Part shown: positions 7,302 through 11,826 of the stretch, piece by piece
Layout of the letters: the number at the start of each line of letters is the position of its first letter
How positions within the stretch are numbered: the stretch's first letter is position 1
Source: an uncultured Clostridia bacterium
GTDB taxonomy: Bacteria; Bacillota; Clostridia; Oscillospirales; Ruminococcaceae
Assembly: GCA_947165805.1 (NCBI GenBank)
Contig: CAMVBT010000040.1
Coordinates: 1-12,349 of the forward strand
Direction of reading: 5' to 3'
Length of the DNA: 12,349 bases
The notes under the pieces: generated by a model
Databases searched by the model: none
Told to the model about the DNA's origin: nothing
What the model saw: the letters and a program-made list of their open reading frames with translations, nothing else
Translations under genes and position numbers: made by a program

Positions 7302-9077
7302 TCACTTGTCGGATAATACGGTTTTTATATGAAGCTCCTCAAGCTGTTTTTCGTCTACTACCGCGGGGCAGTCGCTCATAAGCTCGCTTGCGTCCTTGAT
7401 CTTCGGGAACGCGAGGACATCACGCAGACTGTCTGCGCCGCAGATAAGCATAGCAAGTCTGTCGAGACCTATGCCCATGCCGCCGTGAGGAGGAGCCGCG
7501 AACTTGTAAGCGTCCACAAGGAAGCCGAATTTCGCCTGTATTTCCTCTTCGGTCAGACCGAGCAGCTCGAACATCTTCTGCTGGAGCTCGGGGTCGTTGA
7601 TACGGATAGAACCGCTGCACAGTTCAACGCCATTGAGTACAAGGTCATAGCACTTCGCGAATACCTTTTCGGGGTTTTCCTCAAGATGAGGGATGCACTC
7701 ATCAAGCGGCATAGTGAACGGGTGATGCATAGCGTCCCAGTGATTTGTTTCCTCATTGTACTCAAAGAACGGGAATTCTGTTATCCACAGATAGTTCCAG
7801 CCCTCCGGAATAATATCGAGCTGTTTTGCGACAGTAAGACGGAGAGCTCCGAGTACCGGCAGAGTGACCTTATTCTTGTCGGCAACGATAAGCGCAACGT
7901 CGCCCTTTTCGCAGCCGAGAGCCTTCAATATGGACTGCATCTCGTCTTCTGTCATGAATTTCGCAAACGAGCAGTTCGGAGCATCGTCTACCCAGCGGAT
8001 ATATGCGAGACCCTTAGCGCCGATGCCTTTAGCGGCTTCTGTCAGCTTGTCGATCTCTTTTCTGGTAAGAGTTCCGGCAGCGTTTTTGGCAACAATTCCT
8101 CTTACAGTGCCGCCGTTTTCGATAGCGGAAGTGAATACTCCAAAGCCGCAGTTCTTTACGATGTCGGAGATATCGGTTATCTCCATTCCGAAGCGGGTAT
8201 CGGGCTTGTCGGAGCCGTATCTGTTCATAGCGTCATTATAACTCAGGCGGGGAAGAGGAGTCGGGATATCAATATCGAGTGTTTCCTTCATCAGCCTTTT
8301 TATAAAGCCTTCGGCTATCTCAAGTATATCATCGACATCGACAAACGACATTTCGAGGTCTATCTGTGTGAATTCAGGCTGTCTGTCAGCGCGGAGGTCT
8401 TCGTCACGGAAGCATCTCGCAAGCTGGATATATCTGTCAAAGCCTGCGATCATAAGAAGCTGCTTATAGATCTGCGGAGACTGCGGAAGTGCGTAAAACT
8501 TTCCTTCGTGGATTCTTGAAGGAACAAGATAGTCTCTGGCGCCTTCCGGAGTAGACTTGATCATCATAGGAGTCTCTATCTCGAGGAAATCGTTTTCATA
8601 GAAGTAGTCGCGAGCGATCTTAGCGATCTTATGACGCATTATTATATTATCCTGAAGCTTCTTTCTGCGCAGGTCAAGATAGCGGTACTTAAGGCGGAGC
8701 TCATCGTTCACCTTGGTATCGTTAGTGATCTCAAACGGCGGAGTCTGAGCCTTGGAAAGAATTCTCAGATCAGAAACGAGAATTTCAACATCGCCGGTCT
8801 TTATCTCTGTATTGACGCTTTCACGCTTACGCAGGATACCTTTGGCCATAAGAACATATTCGCTGCGAACTGATTTCGCTTTTTCAAATACAGCCTTATC
8901 GGTGGTATCGTCAAATACGAGCTGTACGATGCCTGTACGGTCACGAAGATCAATGAATATCAGACTGCCTTTGTCGCGTATGCGCTGTGTGAAGCCTCCG
9001 ACTGTGACTTCGCTGCCGATACCTTCGACCTCGCCGCAATAATGCGTTCTTTTAAGACCTTTCATTATGTCTGCCAT
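7302..9077 (-). CDS. aspS: Aspartyl-tRNA synthetase
   Basis: This is a class II synthetase that attaches aspartate to tRNA-Asp. The length of 591 residues is that of the bacterial type. Domains in order are the N-terminal OB-fold anticodon-binding domain (about 1-105, with SLIFIDLRDRTGIVQLVF), the catalytic core with motif 2 RCFRDEDLRADRQPEFTQIDLE (about 221-242), the bacterial GAD insertion (roughly 290-410) and motif 3 GIGLDR (535-540). AAGGAAGG stands 8 bases before the chosen ATG; an internal ATG four codons later is less well placed. The gene has its own promoter and a leader of only about 25 bases, so no T-box leader is present, unlike many Firmicutes synthetase genes. Whether it is discriminating for tRNA-Asp or also charges tRNA-Asn cannot be settled here. 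Confidence 0.98.
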   Translation of the reverse strand: MADIMKGLKRTHYCGEVEGIGSEVTVGGFTQRIRDKGSLIFIDLRDRTGIVQLVFDDTTDKAVFEKAKSVRSEYVLMAKGILRKRESVNTEIKTGDVEILVSDLRILSKAQTPPFEITNDTKVNDELRLKYRYLDLRRKKLQDNIIMRHKIAKIARDYFYENDFLEIETPMMIKSTPEGARDYLVPSRIHEGKFYALPQSPQIYKQLLMIAGFDRYIQLARCFRDEDLRADRQPEFTQIDLEMSFVDVDDILEIAEGFIKRLMKETLDIDIPTPLPRLSYNDAMNRYGSDKPDTRFGMEITDISDIVKNCGFGVFTSAIENGGTVRGIVAKNAAGTLTRKEIDKLTEAAKGIGAKGLAYIRWVDDAPNCSFAKFMTEDEMQSILKALGCEKGDVALIVADKNKVTLPVLGALRLTVAKQLDIIPEGWNYLWITEFPFFEYNEETNHWDAMHHPFTMPLDECIPHLEENPEKVFAKCYDLVLNGVELCSGSIRINDPELQQKMFELLGLTEEEIQAKFGFLVDAYKFAAPPHGGMGIGLDRLAMLICGADSLRDVLAFPKIKDASELMSDCPAVVDEKQLEELHIKTVLSDK

Positions 9078-9109
9078 TGTTTTTGCCTTCCTTTTGAAAT
9101 TTTTCTAAT

Positions 9110-9138
9110 ATTATACCACAAATCATCGTAAATTTCAA
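9110..9138 (-). promoter_or_regulatory. Sigma-A type promoter of the aspS operon
   Basis: On the - strand, TTGAAA (9138-9133) and TATAAT (9115-9110) are separated by 17 bases. The expected start of transcription is near 9103, giving a short leader before the aspS ribosome binding site. Confidence 0.85.
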
Positions 9139-9184
9139 TAGTTTGAGTTAATTTGAGATAAGCTATTTTTATATGTAACACGTC

Positions 9185-9213
9185 TTGACTTCCTTTCTTA
9201 TTTGTAATATACT
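9185..9213 (+). promoter_or_regulatory. Sigma-A type promoter for a short structured RNA
   Basis: TTGACT (9185-9190) and TATACT (9208-9213) are spaced exactly 17 bases apart on the + strand, opposite to aspS. The predicted start, about 9219-9220, coincides with the first paired base of the hairpin that follows. No + strand gene with a ribosome binding site lies before the terminator at 9277-9318. Confidence 0.75.
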
Positions 9214-9218
9214 GTTTA

Positions 9219-9318
9219 TACAATATTGGTAGCCGATGTAAGGCTATCGGCTTACCTTTATTGTGTTAGTGTTTATAATCGGTGTTAGCTTCGTAGGGTA
9301 GCACCGATTATTTTTTTT
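9219..9318 (+). ncRNA. Candidate small structured RNA of about 100 nt
   Basis: A strong promoter ends six bases upstream and a canonical terminator closes the unit, leaving no room for a usual gene. The first hairpin is long. ACAATA (9220-9225) pairs with TATTGT (9259-9264) across a symmetric TT/TT internal loop. GGTAGCCGA (9228-9236) pairs with TCGGCTTACC (9247-9256) with one bulged base, around the 10-base loop TGTAAGGCTA. A 12-base linker joins it to the terminator hairpin. I do not recognise the RNA family. It could be a host regulatory RNA, or an attenuated leader whose downstream gene was displaced by the mobile element. The CCGAT in hairpin 1 could also pair with ATCGG in hairpin 2, so alternative folds are possible. 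Confidence 0.55.
9277..9318 (+). terminator. Intrinsic terminator of the candidate small RNA
   Basis: AATCGGTGTTA (9277-9287) pairs with TAGCACCGATT (9299-9309), 11 bp with one G-T wobble, around an 11-base loop. It is followed by A and eight T. This is a textbook + strand terminator; the - strand lacks a T-run after the hairpin. Confidence 0.88.
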
Positions 9319-9361
9319 ACTTCTCGTTGAGAAGTTTCTTGATCTCGGCTTTCCGGTTGTC
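9317..9361 (-). other. Possible 3' remnant of a host coding sequence (14 codons)
   Basis: Read on the - strand, this stretch encodes DNRKAEIKKLLNEK and a TAA stop. Its composition is host-like, richer in G+C than the AT-rich DNA to its right, and a TGA closes the frame immediately upstream at 9362-9364. It could be the tail of a gene cut by the element that follows, which would put the left junction near 9362. A 14-codon open stretch can also arise by chance, and it overlaps a small inverted repeat (9319-9335), so this is weak. Confidence 0.25.
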
Positions 9362-9429
9362 TCAATTGTGCTCTGGAATTTAAAGTAAAATTCCCCTTCC
9401 CCCTTTATTCGTAAAATTTTTATTTTACG
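9319..9429. repeat. Cluster of three short perfect inverted repeats in a gene-free stretch
   Basis: The 125 bases between the RNA terminator and the first phage-like gene hold three hairpins. They are ACTTCTC-GTT-GAGAAGT (9319-9335), GGAATTT-(6)-AAATTCC (9375-9394) and CGTAAAAT-TTTT-ATTTTACG (9410-9429). A pyrimidine tract, TTCCCCTTCCCCC, separates the second and third. None has a clear terminator T-run on the - strand. Closely spaced hairpins are typical of filamentous phage intergenic regions (origins and packaging signal), but that assignment is inference. The rest of the 9078-9443 gap holds the two promoters and the RNA described separately; I see no gene in it. Confidence 0.6.
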
Positions 9430-9443
9430 CAATAGACTATTAC

Positions 9444-9665
9444 TTAAAAAGGATATAAACCTATACCTGTTCCATACAACGGAGCGCAATGATCTATTAC
9501 ACATTTCTTATCTATATTGTATTTCTGGCACTGGAGCCAACCAACACGATTAACTTCAAGACCATTACTGCAATTCTCACATTCATGAACAATAACACAA
9601 GAATCACATTTCAGCTCATAATCACAAGCATAAGCATAAGCACAATCAAAACACTTGAATGCCAT
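9444..9665 (-). CDS. Small Cys-rich protein, probable zinc binder, unknown function
   Basis: This 73-residue protein is not recognised as a named family. It has ten cysteines (5, 8, 14, 20, 23, 29, 32, 46, 55, 60), including CFDC, CDSC and CENC pairs, which suggests a zinc-ribbon-like or multi-zinc fold. The tail GTGIGLYPF is uncharged. The ATG at 9665 is chosen over an upstream in-frame start at 9695 because GAGGTG lies 8 bases before it, overlapping the stop of the preceding gene. The longer reading would overlap that gene by 20 bases. It is the second cistron of a two-gene unit driven by the promoter at 9956-9984 and would be the leftmost gene of the element. With no signal peptide it is probably cytoplasmic, possibly acting on nucleic acid or a host protein. 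Confidence 0.7.
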   Translation of the reverse strand: MAFKCFDCAYAYACDYELKCDSCVIVHECENCSNGLEVNRVGWLQCQKYNIDKKCVIDHCAPLYGTGIGLYPF

Positions 9666-9675
9666 TATACACACC

Positions 9676-9921
9676 TCATAAAATCTCGATAACATTATTC
9701 ATTTTGATAAAATTATCTTTACGCCTGATAGGATCTTCATCAAAATACCATATTTCAGATACAATAACATCTTTGTAAACTATCATTATAATAGTCTCCT
9801 TAAATATTGACCATGTAAAAAGATCTTGGCTATTAAGTGCAATCAGCTCGGCTGCGGTAAGATTTACAGCTTCTATATCATTACTTTTCCCAGAAGTATA
9901 ATCAATTAATGTAAATGTCAT
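9676..9921 (-). CDS. Hypothetical 81-residue acidic protein of the phage-like element
   Basis: No family is recognised. The protein is small, soluble-looking and acidic, with alternating strand-like stretches (MTFTLIDYT, TIIMIVYKDVIVSEIWYF) and a helix-like VNLTAAELIAL segment, so a compact alpha/beta fold is likely. An in-frame TTG at 9927 and the ATG at 9921 are both possible starts. The ATG is preferred because AAAGGTAGG ends 9 bases before it, a normal distance, whereas the TTG would be only 3 bases away. It is the first gene behind the strong - strand promoter (9956-9984), whose spacer carries a regulator operator, so it is probably an early or tightly repressed gene. The next gene starts 10 bases downstream and shares its transcript. 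Confidence 0.68.
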   Translation of the reverse strand: MTFTLIDYTSGKSNDIEAVNLTAAELIALNSQDLFTWSIFKETIIMIVYKDVIVSEIWYFDEDPIRRKDNFIKMNNVIEIL

Positions 9922-9955
9922 TTTCAATTACCTACCTTTCTTAACCTCTATATAC

Positions 9956-9984
9956 ATTATAACATATTGATAGCAATATATCAA
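9956..9984 (-). promoter_or_regulatory. Divergent promoter for the 81- and 73-residue genes
   Basis: On the - strand, TTGATA (9984-9979) and TATAAT (9961-9956) are 17 bases apart, close to consensus. The first operator copy (9964-9981) fills the spacer, so a protein bound there would directly block RNA polymerase. The expected start is near 9949, about 28 bases before the ATG. Confidence 0.83.
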
Positions 9985-10044
9985 TAGTCATATTGCATGA
10001 ATATTGATAGCAATATATGTTGATATTGCATATTGATATCAATA
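9964..10044. repeat. Three operator-like repeats between divergent promoters
   Basis: An 18-base sequence, ATATTGATAGCAATATAT, occurs exactly twice (9964-9981 and 10001-10018). A third related copy is the perfect palindrome TATTGATATCAATA (10031-10044). The shared core ATTGATAKCAAT is a near-perfect dyad, as expected for a dimeric regulator. Partial cores (TTGATATTGCATATTGATA) lie between copies 2 and 3. Copy 1 sits in the leftward promoter and copy 3 covers the -35 box of the rightward promoter. The ribbon-helix-helix protein encoded immediately to the right is the obvious candidate ligand. Confidence 0.8.
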
Positions 10045-10061
10045 CATATTTGTGATAAAAT
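10033..10061 (+). promoter_or_regulatory. Promoter of the ribbon-helix-helix regulator gene
   Basis: TTGATA (10033-10038) and TAAAAT (10056-10061) are spaced 17 bases apart on the + strand. The -35 box lies inside the palindromic third operator, which predicts autorepression. The start would be near 10068, so the leader is only about a dozen bases and begins almost at the ribosome binding site GAGGTG (10069-10074). Confidence 0.72.
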
Positions 10062-10079
10062 ACTATTCGAGGTGATATT

Positions 10080-10316
10080 ATGGCTTATACAAAAGCACAA
10101 GGAAAAGCAGTAAATAAATATATTGCGAAAAATTATGACCAAATAATCATAAGGATACCAAAAGGACACAGAGAAATCTATAAGGCGTACGCCGAAAAAC
10201 AAGGACTAAGTTTAAATGCTCTTATCGTCAAGCTCCTTGATGAAAACATGGCAATTGATGATTTCGAACTGTCAGAGGAAGAATTAAATTATGGTATAGG
10301 ATCACCGGAAGAATAA
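10080..10316 (+). CDS. Ribbon-helix-helix (Arc-like) DNA-binding regulator
   Basis: This 78-residue protein has the compact form of Arc/CopG-type repressors. A basic N-terminal arm (MAYTKAQGKAVNKYIAKNYD) is followed by the beta-strand QIIIRIPKG (about 21-29), helix A HREIYKAYAEKQG (30-42), the turn and helix B LSLNALIVKLLDENM (43-57), and an acidic tail. The strand residues normally enter the DNA major groove as a dimer. The start ATG is set by GAGGTG 5 bases upstream. It is the only + strand gene in the element; it faces the two small genes on the left across three dyad repeats and is closed by its own terminator. The likely role is a repressor or copy control factor that keeps the element quiet and regulates itself. 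It could instead be the antitoxin of a pair, but no neighbouring toxin-like gene is evident. Confidence 0.82.
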   Translation: MAYTKAQGKAVNKYIAKNYDQIIIRIPKGHREIYKAYAEKQGLSLNALIVKLLDENMAIDDFELSEEELNYGIGSPEE

Positions 10317-10329
10317 ACTTCCGGTTTTT
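10304..10329 (+). terminator. Intrinsic terminator after the regulator gene
   Basis: ACCGGAAG (10304-10311) and CTTCCGGT (10318-10325) form a perfect 8-bp stem with the loop AATAAA, followed by a T-run. The regulator's stop codon lies in the loop. The stop codon of the convergent 90-residue gene begins right after the T-run. A second copy of AAACTTCCGGTT occurs at 10354-10365. Confidence 0.88.
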
Positions 10330-10602
10330 CTATCCATTGAAATCAAAATAATCAAACTTCCGGTTATACCCTCGCGCCAGCTCCACAGCATGAAACCATT
10401 CCCAGAGATCAGGCTGCCGGAAGACGAACGGCAAGAAAAATAAACATTTTCTCCGCGGAAAGGCTTGATATTCGCATAAATAACAATTCTTGCAAATAGT
10501 CCTCAGATATATACACATGTGGCATAGACAATAATAACAATTATCGAACCTGAAATCTTCCGGGATAATACTATAAATATCTTTATCGCTGTACCTGTTC
10601 AT
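10330..10602 (-). CDS. Small Cys-rich protein downstream of rep, unknown function
   Basis: The protein has 90 residues and no recognised family. Eight cysteines are clustered in the first half (22, 25, 27, 30, 37, 40, 43, 53), in the pattern CxxCxCxxC followed by CxxCxxC, consistent with bound zinc or a small metal centre. The second half is aromatic and basic (FFLPFVFRQPDLWEWFHAVELARGYNRKFDYF). It starts 6 bases after the rep stop and has no clear ribosome binding site, so it is probably made by ribosomes continuing from rep. Its position right after rep suggests a part in replication or in binding the single-stranded product, but that is inference. It does not align by eye with the 73-residue Cys-rich protein at the left end of the element apart from Cys content. 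Confidence 0.62.
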   Translation of the reverse strand: MNRYSDKDIYSIIPEDFRFDNCYYCLCHMCIYLRTICKNCYLCEYQAFPRRKCLFFLPFVFRQPDLWEWFHAVELARGYNRKFDYFDFNG

Positions 10603-10608
10603 AACACA

Positions 10609-11631
10609 CTATGAACGGAAACAATCCGCTATTGCTTGTAAAATATCAGGATCAATATTTTGTTGATCTTTATATGCAGCCTTACATTTATTAATCAGAT
10701 AACGCTGCTGCGGCGTCAGTTTAGAGTTACGTTTAAAAAGATCATCAAGAAACTTCATAATTCCTACTATTTTGATATATGTATAAATTGAATTTCCAGC
10801 CTGATGCATTACATAGCCATACACACGCCCGAGATTATATTCTATCTCCTTTTTACTGTAAACTGAAATTTTAGAAGCATTTTCAAGGAACTTCGACCAA
10901 TAATCACGCATCTTCACCCTTGAACGGTTCGTGTCTGAGCTCTCCGGATCAATAAAGCGGAAGTATCCGGCAATAACGCCGCGGAACTTCTCACCTATTT
11001 TTTCTTTACACTTCAGAAACTTCACAGCTCTATCCTGTTTAAGTACGAGCTCACATCTGACCCAGTGCCGACCGTCCTTGAAACCTCGTTCTATTCCTTT
11101 ATCATATATTCTCATGTACATATCAGAGGATTTAGTACCGGTCATGACCGAAATACCTTCTATATTTTTCCCGTCGTCGTCCTTTTCCCTGCTCAGATCA
11201 ATAGTAATTCTTCCTCTTCTGGAACGAGATACCCAATTATGAGCACGATAATCCTTTTCTATCTGTCTGATGTCAAGTATGCCTATATGATCATCATAAG
11301 CAATATCTAAACGAGTCATATGATATAAAAGATCATCTTTTGCAAGCTCGAAGAGATAATCAAAAGATAAACGACTATATGTTTCAAATTCTCGGCAACC
11401 CTGACCTGTCATTTCGAGCATCGGGTAATCCTGATCTTTATTTATATTATTATAGTATATATGAATACCACCGAAGCTCAAACGATCACGATATAAATAT
11501 CGGCCGCTAAGGTGCTCGAATTTAGCTTCACATTTAAGATCAAGTAATCTGATTATACTTTCCGGTGTGACTCCCGGAGCTCGGAAGGACATAGCAAACC
11601 AGTCTATAAGAATGCAGTTCTTTTCAGACAT
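10609..11631 (-). CDS. Rolling-circle replication initiator, Rep_trans-like
   Basis: This 340-residue protein is probably the nicking initiator that starts rolling-circle replication of the element. Features matching Rep_trans/phage replication initiation proteins are N-terminal IDWFAMSF (9-16), the MLEMTGQGCREFE block (71-83), RLDIAYDD (107-114), which fits the conserved R-x-D-x-x-x-D motif, GTKSSDMYMRIYDKG (165-179), which resembles the G-S/T-x-x-S...R-x-Y-x-K signature near the active site, and WVRCELVLK (190-198). The nucleophilic tyrosine cannot be assigned with certainty. No HUH motif is obvious, which separates it from Rep_1 and relaxases. The start ATG has AACAGG 9 bases upstream, 12 bases after the stop of the small membrane gene. 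Together with the Zot-type ATPase it points to an inovirus rather than a plain plasmid. Confidence 0.85.
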   Translation of the reverse strand: MSEKNCILIDWFAMSFRAPGVTPESIIRLLDLKCEAKFEHLSGRYLYRDRLSFGGIHIYYNNINKDQDYPMLEMTGQGCREFETYSRLSFDYLFELAKDDLLYHMTRLDIAYDDHIGILDIRQIEKDYRAHNWVSRSRRGRITIDLSREKDDDGKNIEGISVMTGTKSSDMYMRIYDKGIERGFKDGRHWVRCELVLKQDRAVKFLKCKEKIGEKFRGVIAGYFRFIDPESSDTNRSRVKMRDYWSKFLENASKISVYSKKEIEYNLGRVYGYVMHQAGNSIYTYIKIVGIMKFLDDLFKRNSKLTPQQRYLINKCKAAYKDQQNIDPDILQAIADCFRS

Positions 11632-11643
11632 AATAAATACCTG

Positions 11644-11766
11644 TTAACGATCCTCTGATCTATCGTTATCCTTTATATCTTTATTTCTTGCTTTAGTAGC
11701 TTCAATCACTTTGAAAATAAGCCATACAACGAAAAAGATAATAGCTATTATATATCCGATATGCAT
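11644..11766 (-). CDS. 40-residue single-span membrane peptide
   Basis: This is a tiny gene between the packaging ATPase and rep. The peptide begins MHIGYIIAIIFFVVWLIF, one continuous membrane span (about 4-18), then a charged tail rich in Lys, Asp and Arg ending SEDR. A strong ribosome binding site, GAGGTG, stands 5 bases before the ATG, better than those of many larger genes here, so it is very likely translated. Filamentous phages encode minor coat proteins of 30-40 residues with one membrane span (pVII/pIX type) and hydrophobic assembly partners. The size and neighbourhood fit that class, but the sequence shows no specific homology that I can recognise. It could also be a small lysis-type or superinfection-exclusion peptide. 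The N-out, C-in orientation is suggested by the positive charge after the span. Confidence 0.72.
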   Translation of the reverse strand: MHIGYIIAIIFFVVWLIFKVIEATKARNKDIKDNDRSEDR

Positions 11767-11795
11767 AAAATCACCTCATTCCCTCGGAGCTCCGC

Positions 11796-11826
11796 GCCGG
11801 AGTAATCGCGCGCGATTACCTCCGGC
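11796..11826. repeat. GC-rich perfect hairpin at the end of the packaging ATPase gene
   Basis: GCCGGAG plus TAATCGCG (11796-11810) is followed at once by its complement CGCGATTA (11811-11818) and CTCCGGC (11820-11826), interrupted by a single unpaired C. This gives 15 bp of pairing with no spacer. It includes the ATPase stop codon and stands next to a second palindrome, CGGAGCTCCG (11785-11794). No T-run follows on either strand, so it is not an ordinary terminator. In this AT-rich element it is out of character and may be a packaging signal, a nicking origin or an mRNA processing/stability element. Confidence 0.75.

Noticed and set aside
7329..8519. Long open frame of 396 codons on the + strand inside aspS
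   Set aside because: It is the antisense shadow of a conserved synthetase gene whose motifs are unambiguous; such long antisense frames are common with this codon use.
9188..9215. A dif-like sequence starting ACTTCCT upstream of the small RNA, which could be an Xer-type phage attachment site
   Set aside because: By eye it agrees with the Bacillus-type dif consensus at only about 17 of 28 positions. The match is concentrated in the first seven bases, and the stretch is fully explained by the promoter.
9219..9318. A tRNA gene or tRNA fragment as integration target
   Set aside because: The two hairpins do not form a cloverleaf, no T-loop GTTCRA sequence or CCA-proximal acceptor stem is seen, and a U-tract terminator closes the structure.
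9244..9504. Open frame of 86 codons on the - strand
   Set aside because: It runs through the RNA terminator and hairpins, overlaps the 73-residue gene in another frame, has no ribosome binding site and gives a low-complexity basic peptide.
9964..10044. A short CRISPR-like or iteron array
   Set aside because: There are only three copies, with unequal 37- and 29-base spacing, and they overlap promoter boxes. That fits operators better than CRISPR; iterons are less likely because a rolling-circle initiator is present.
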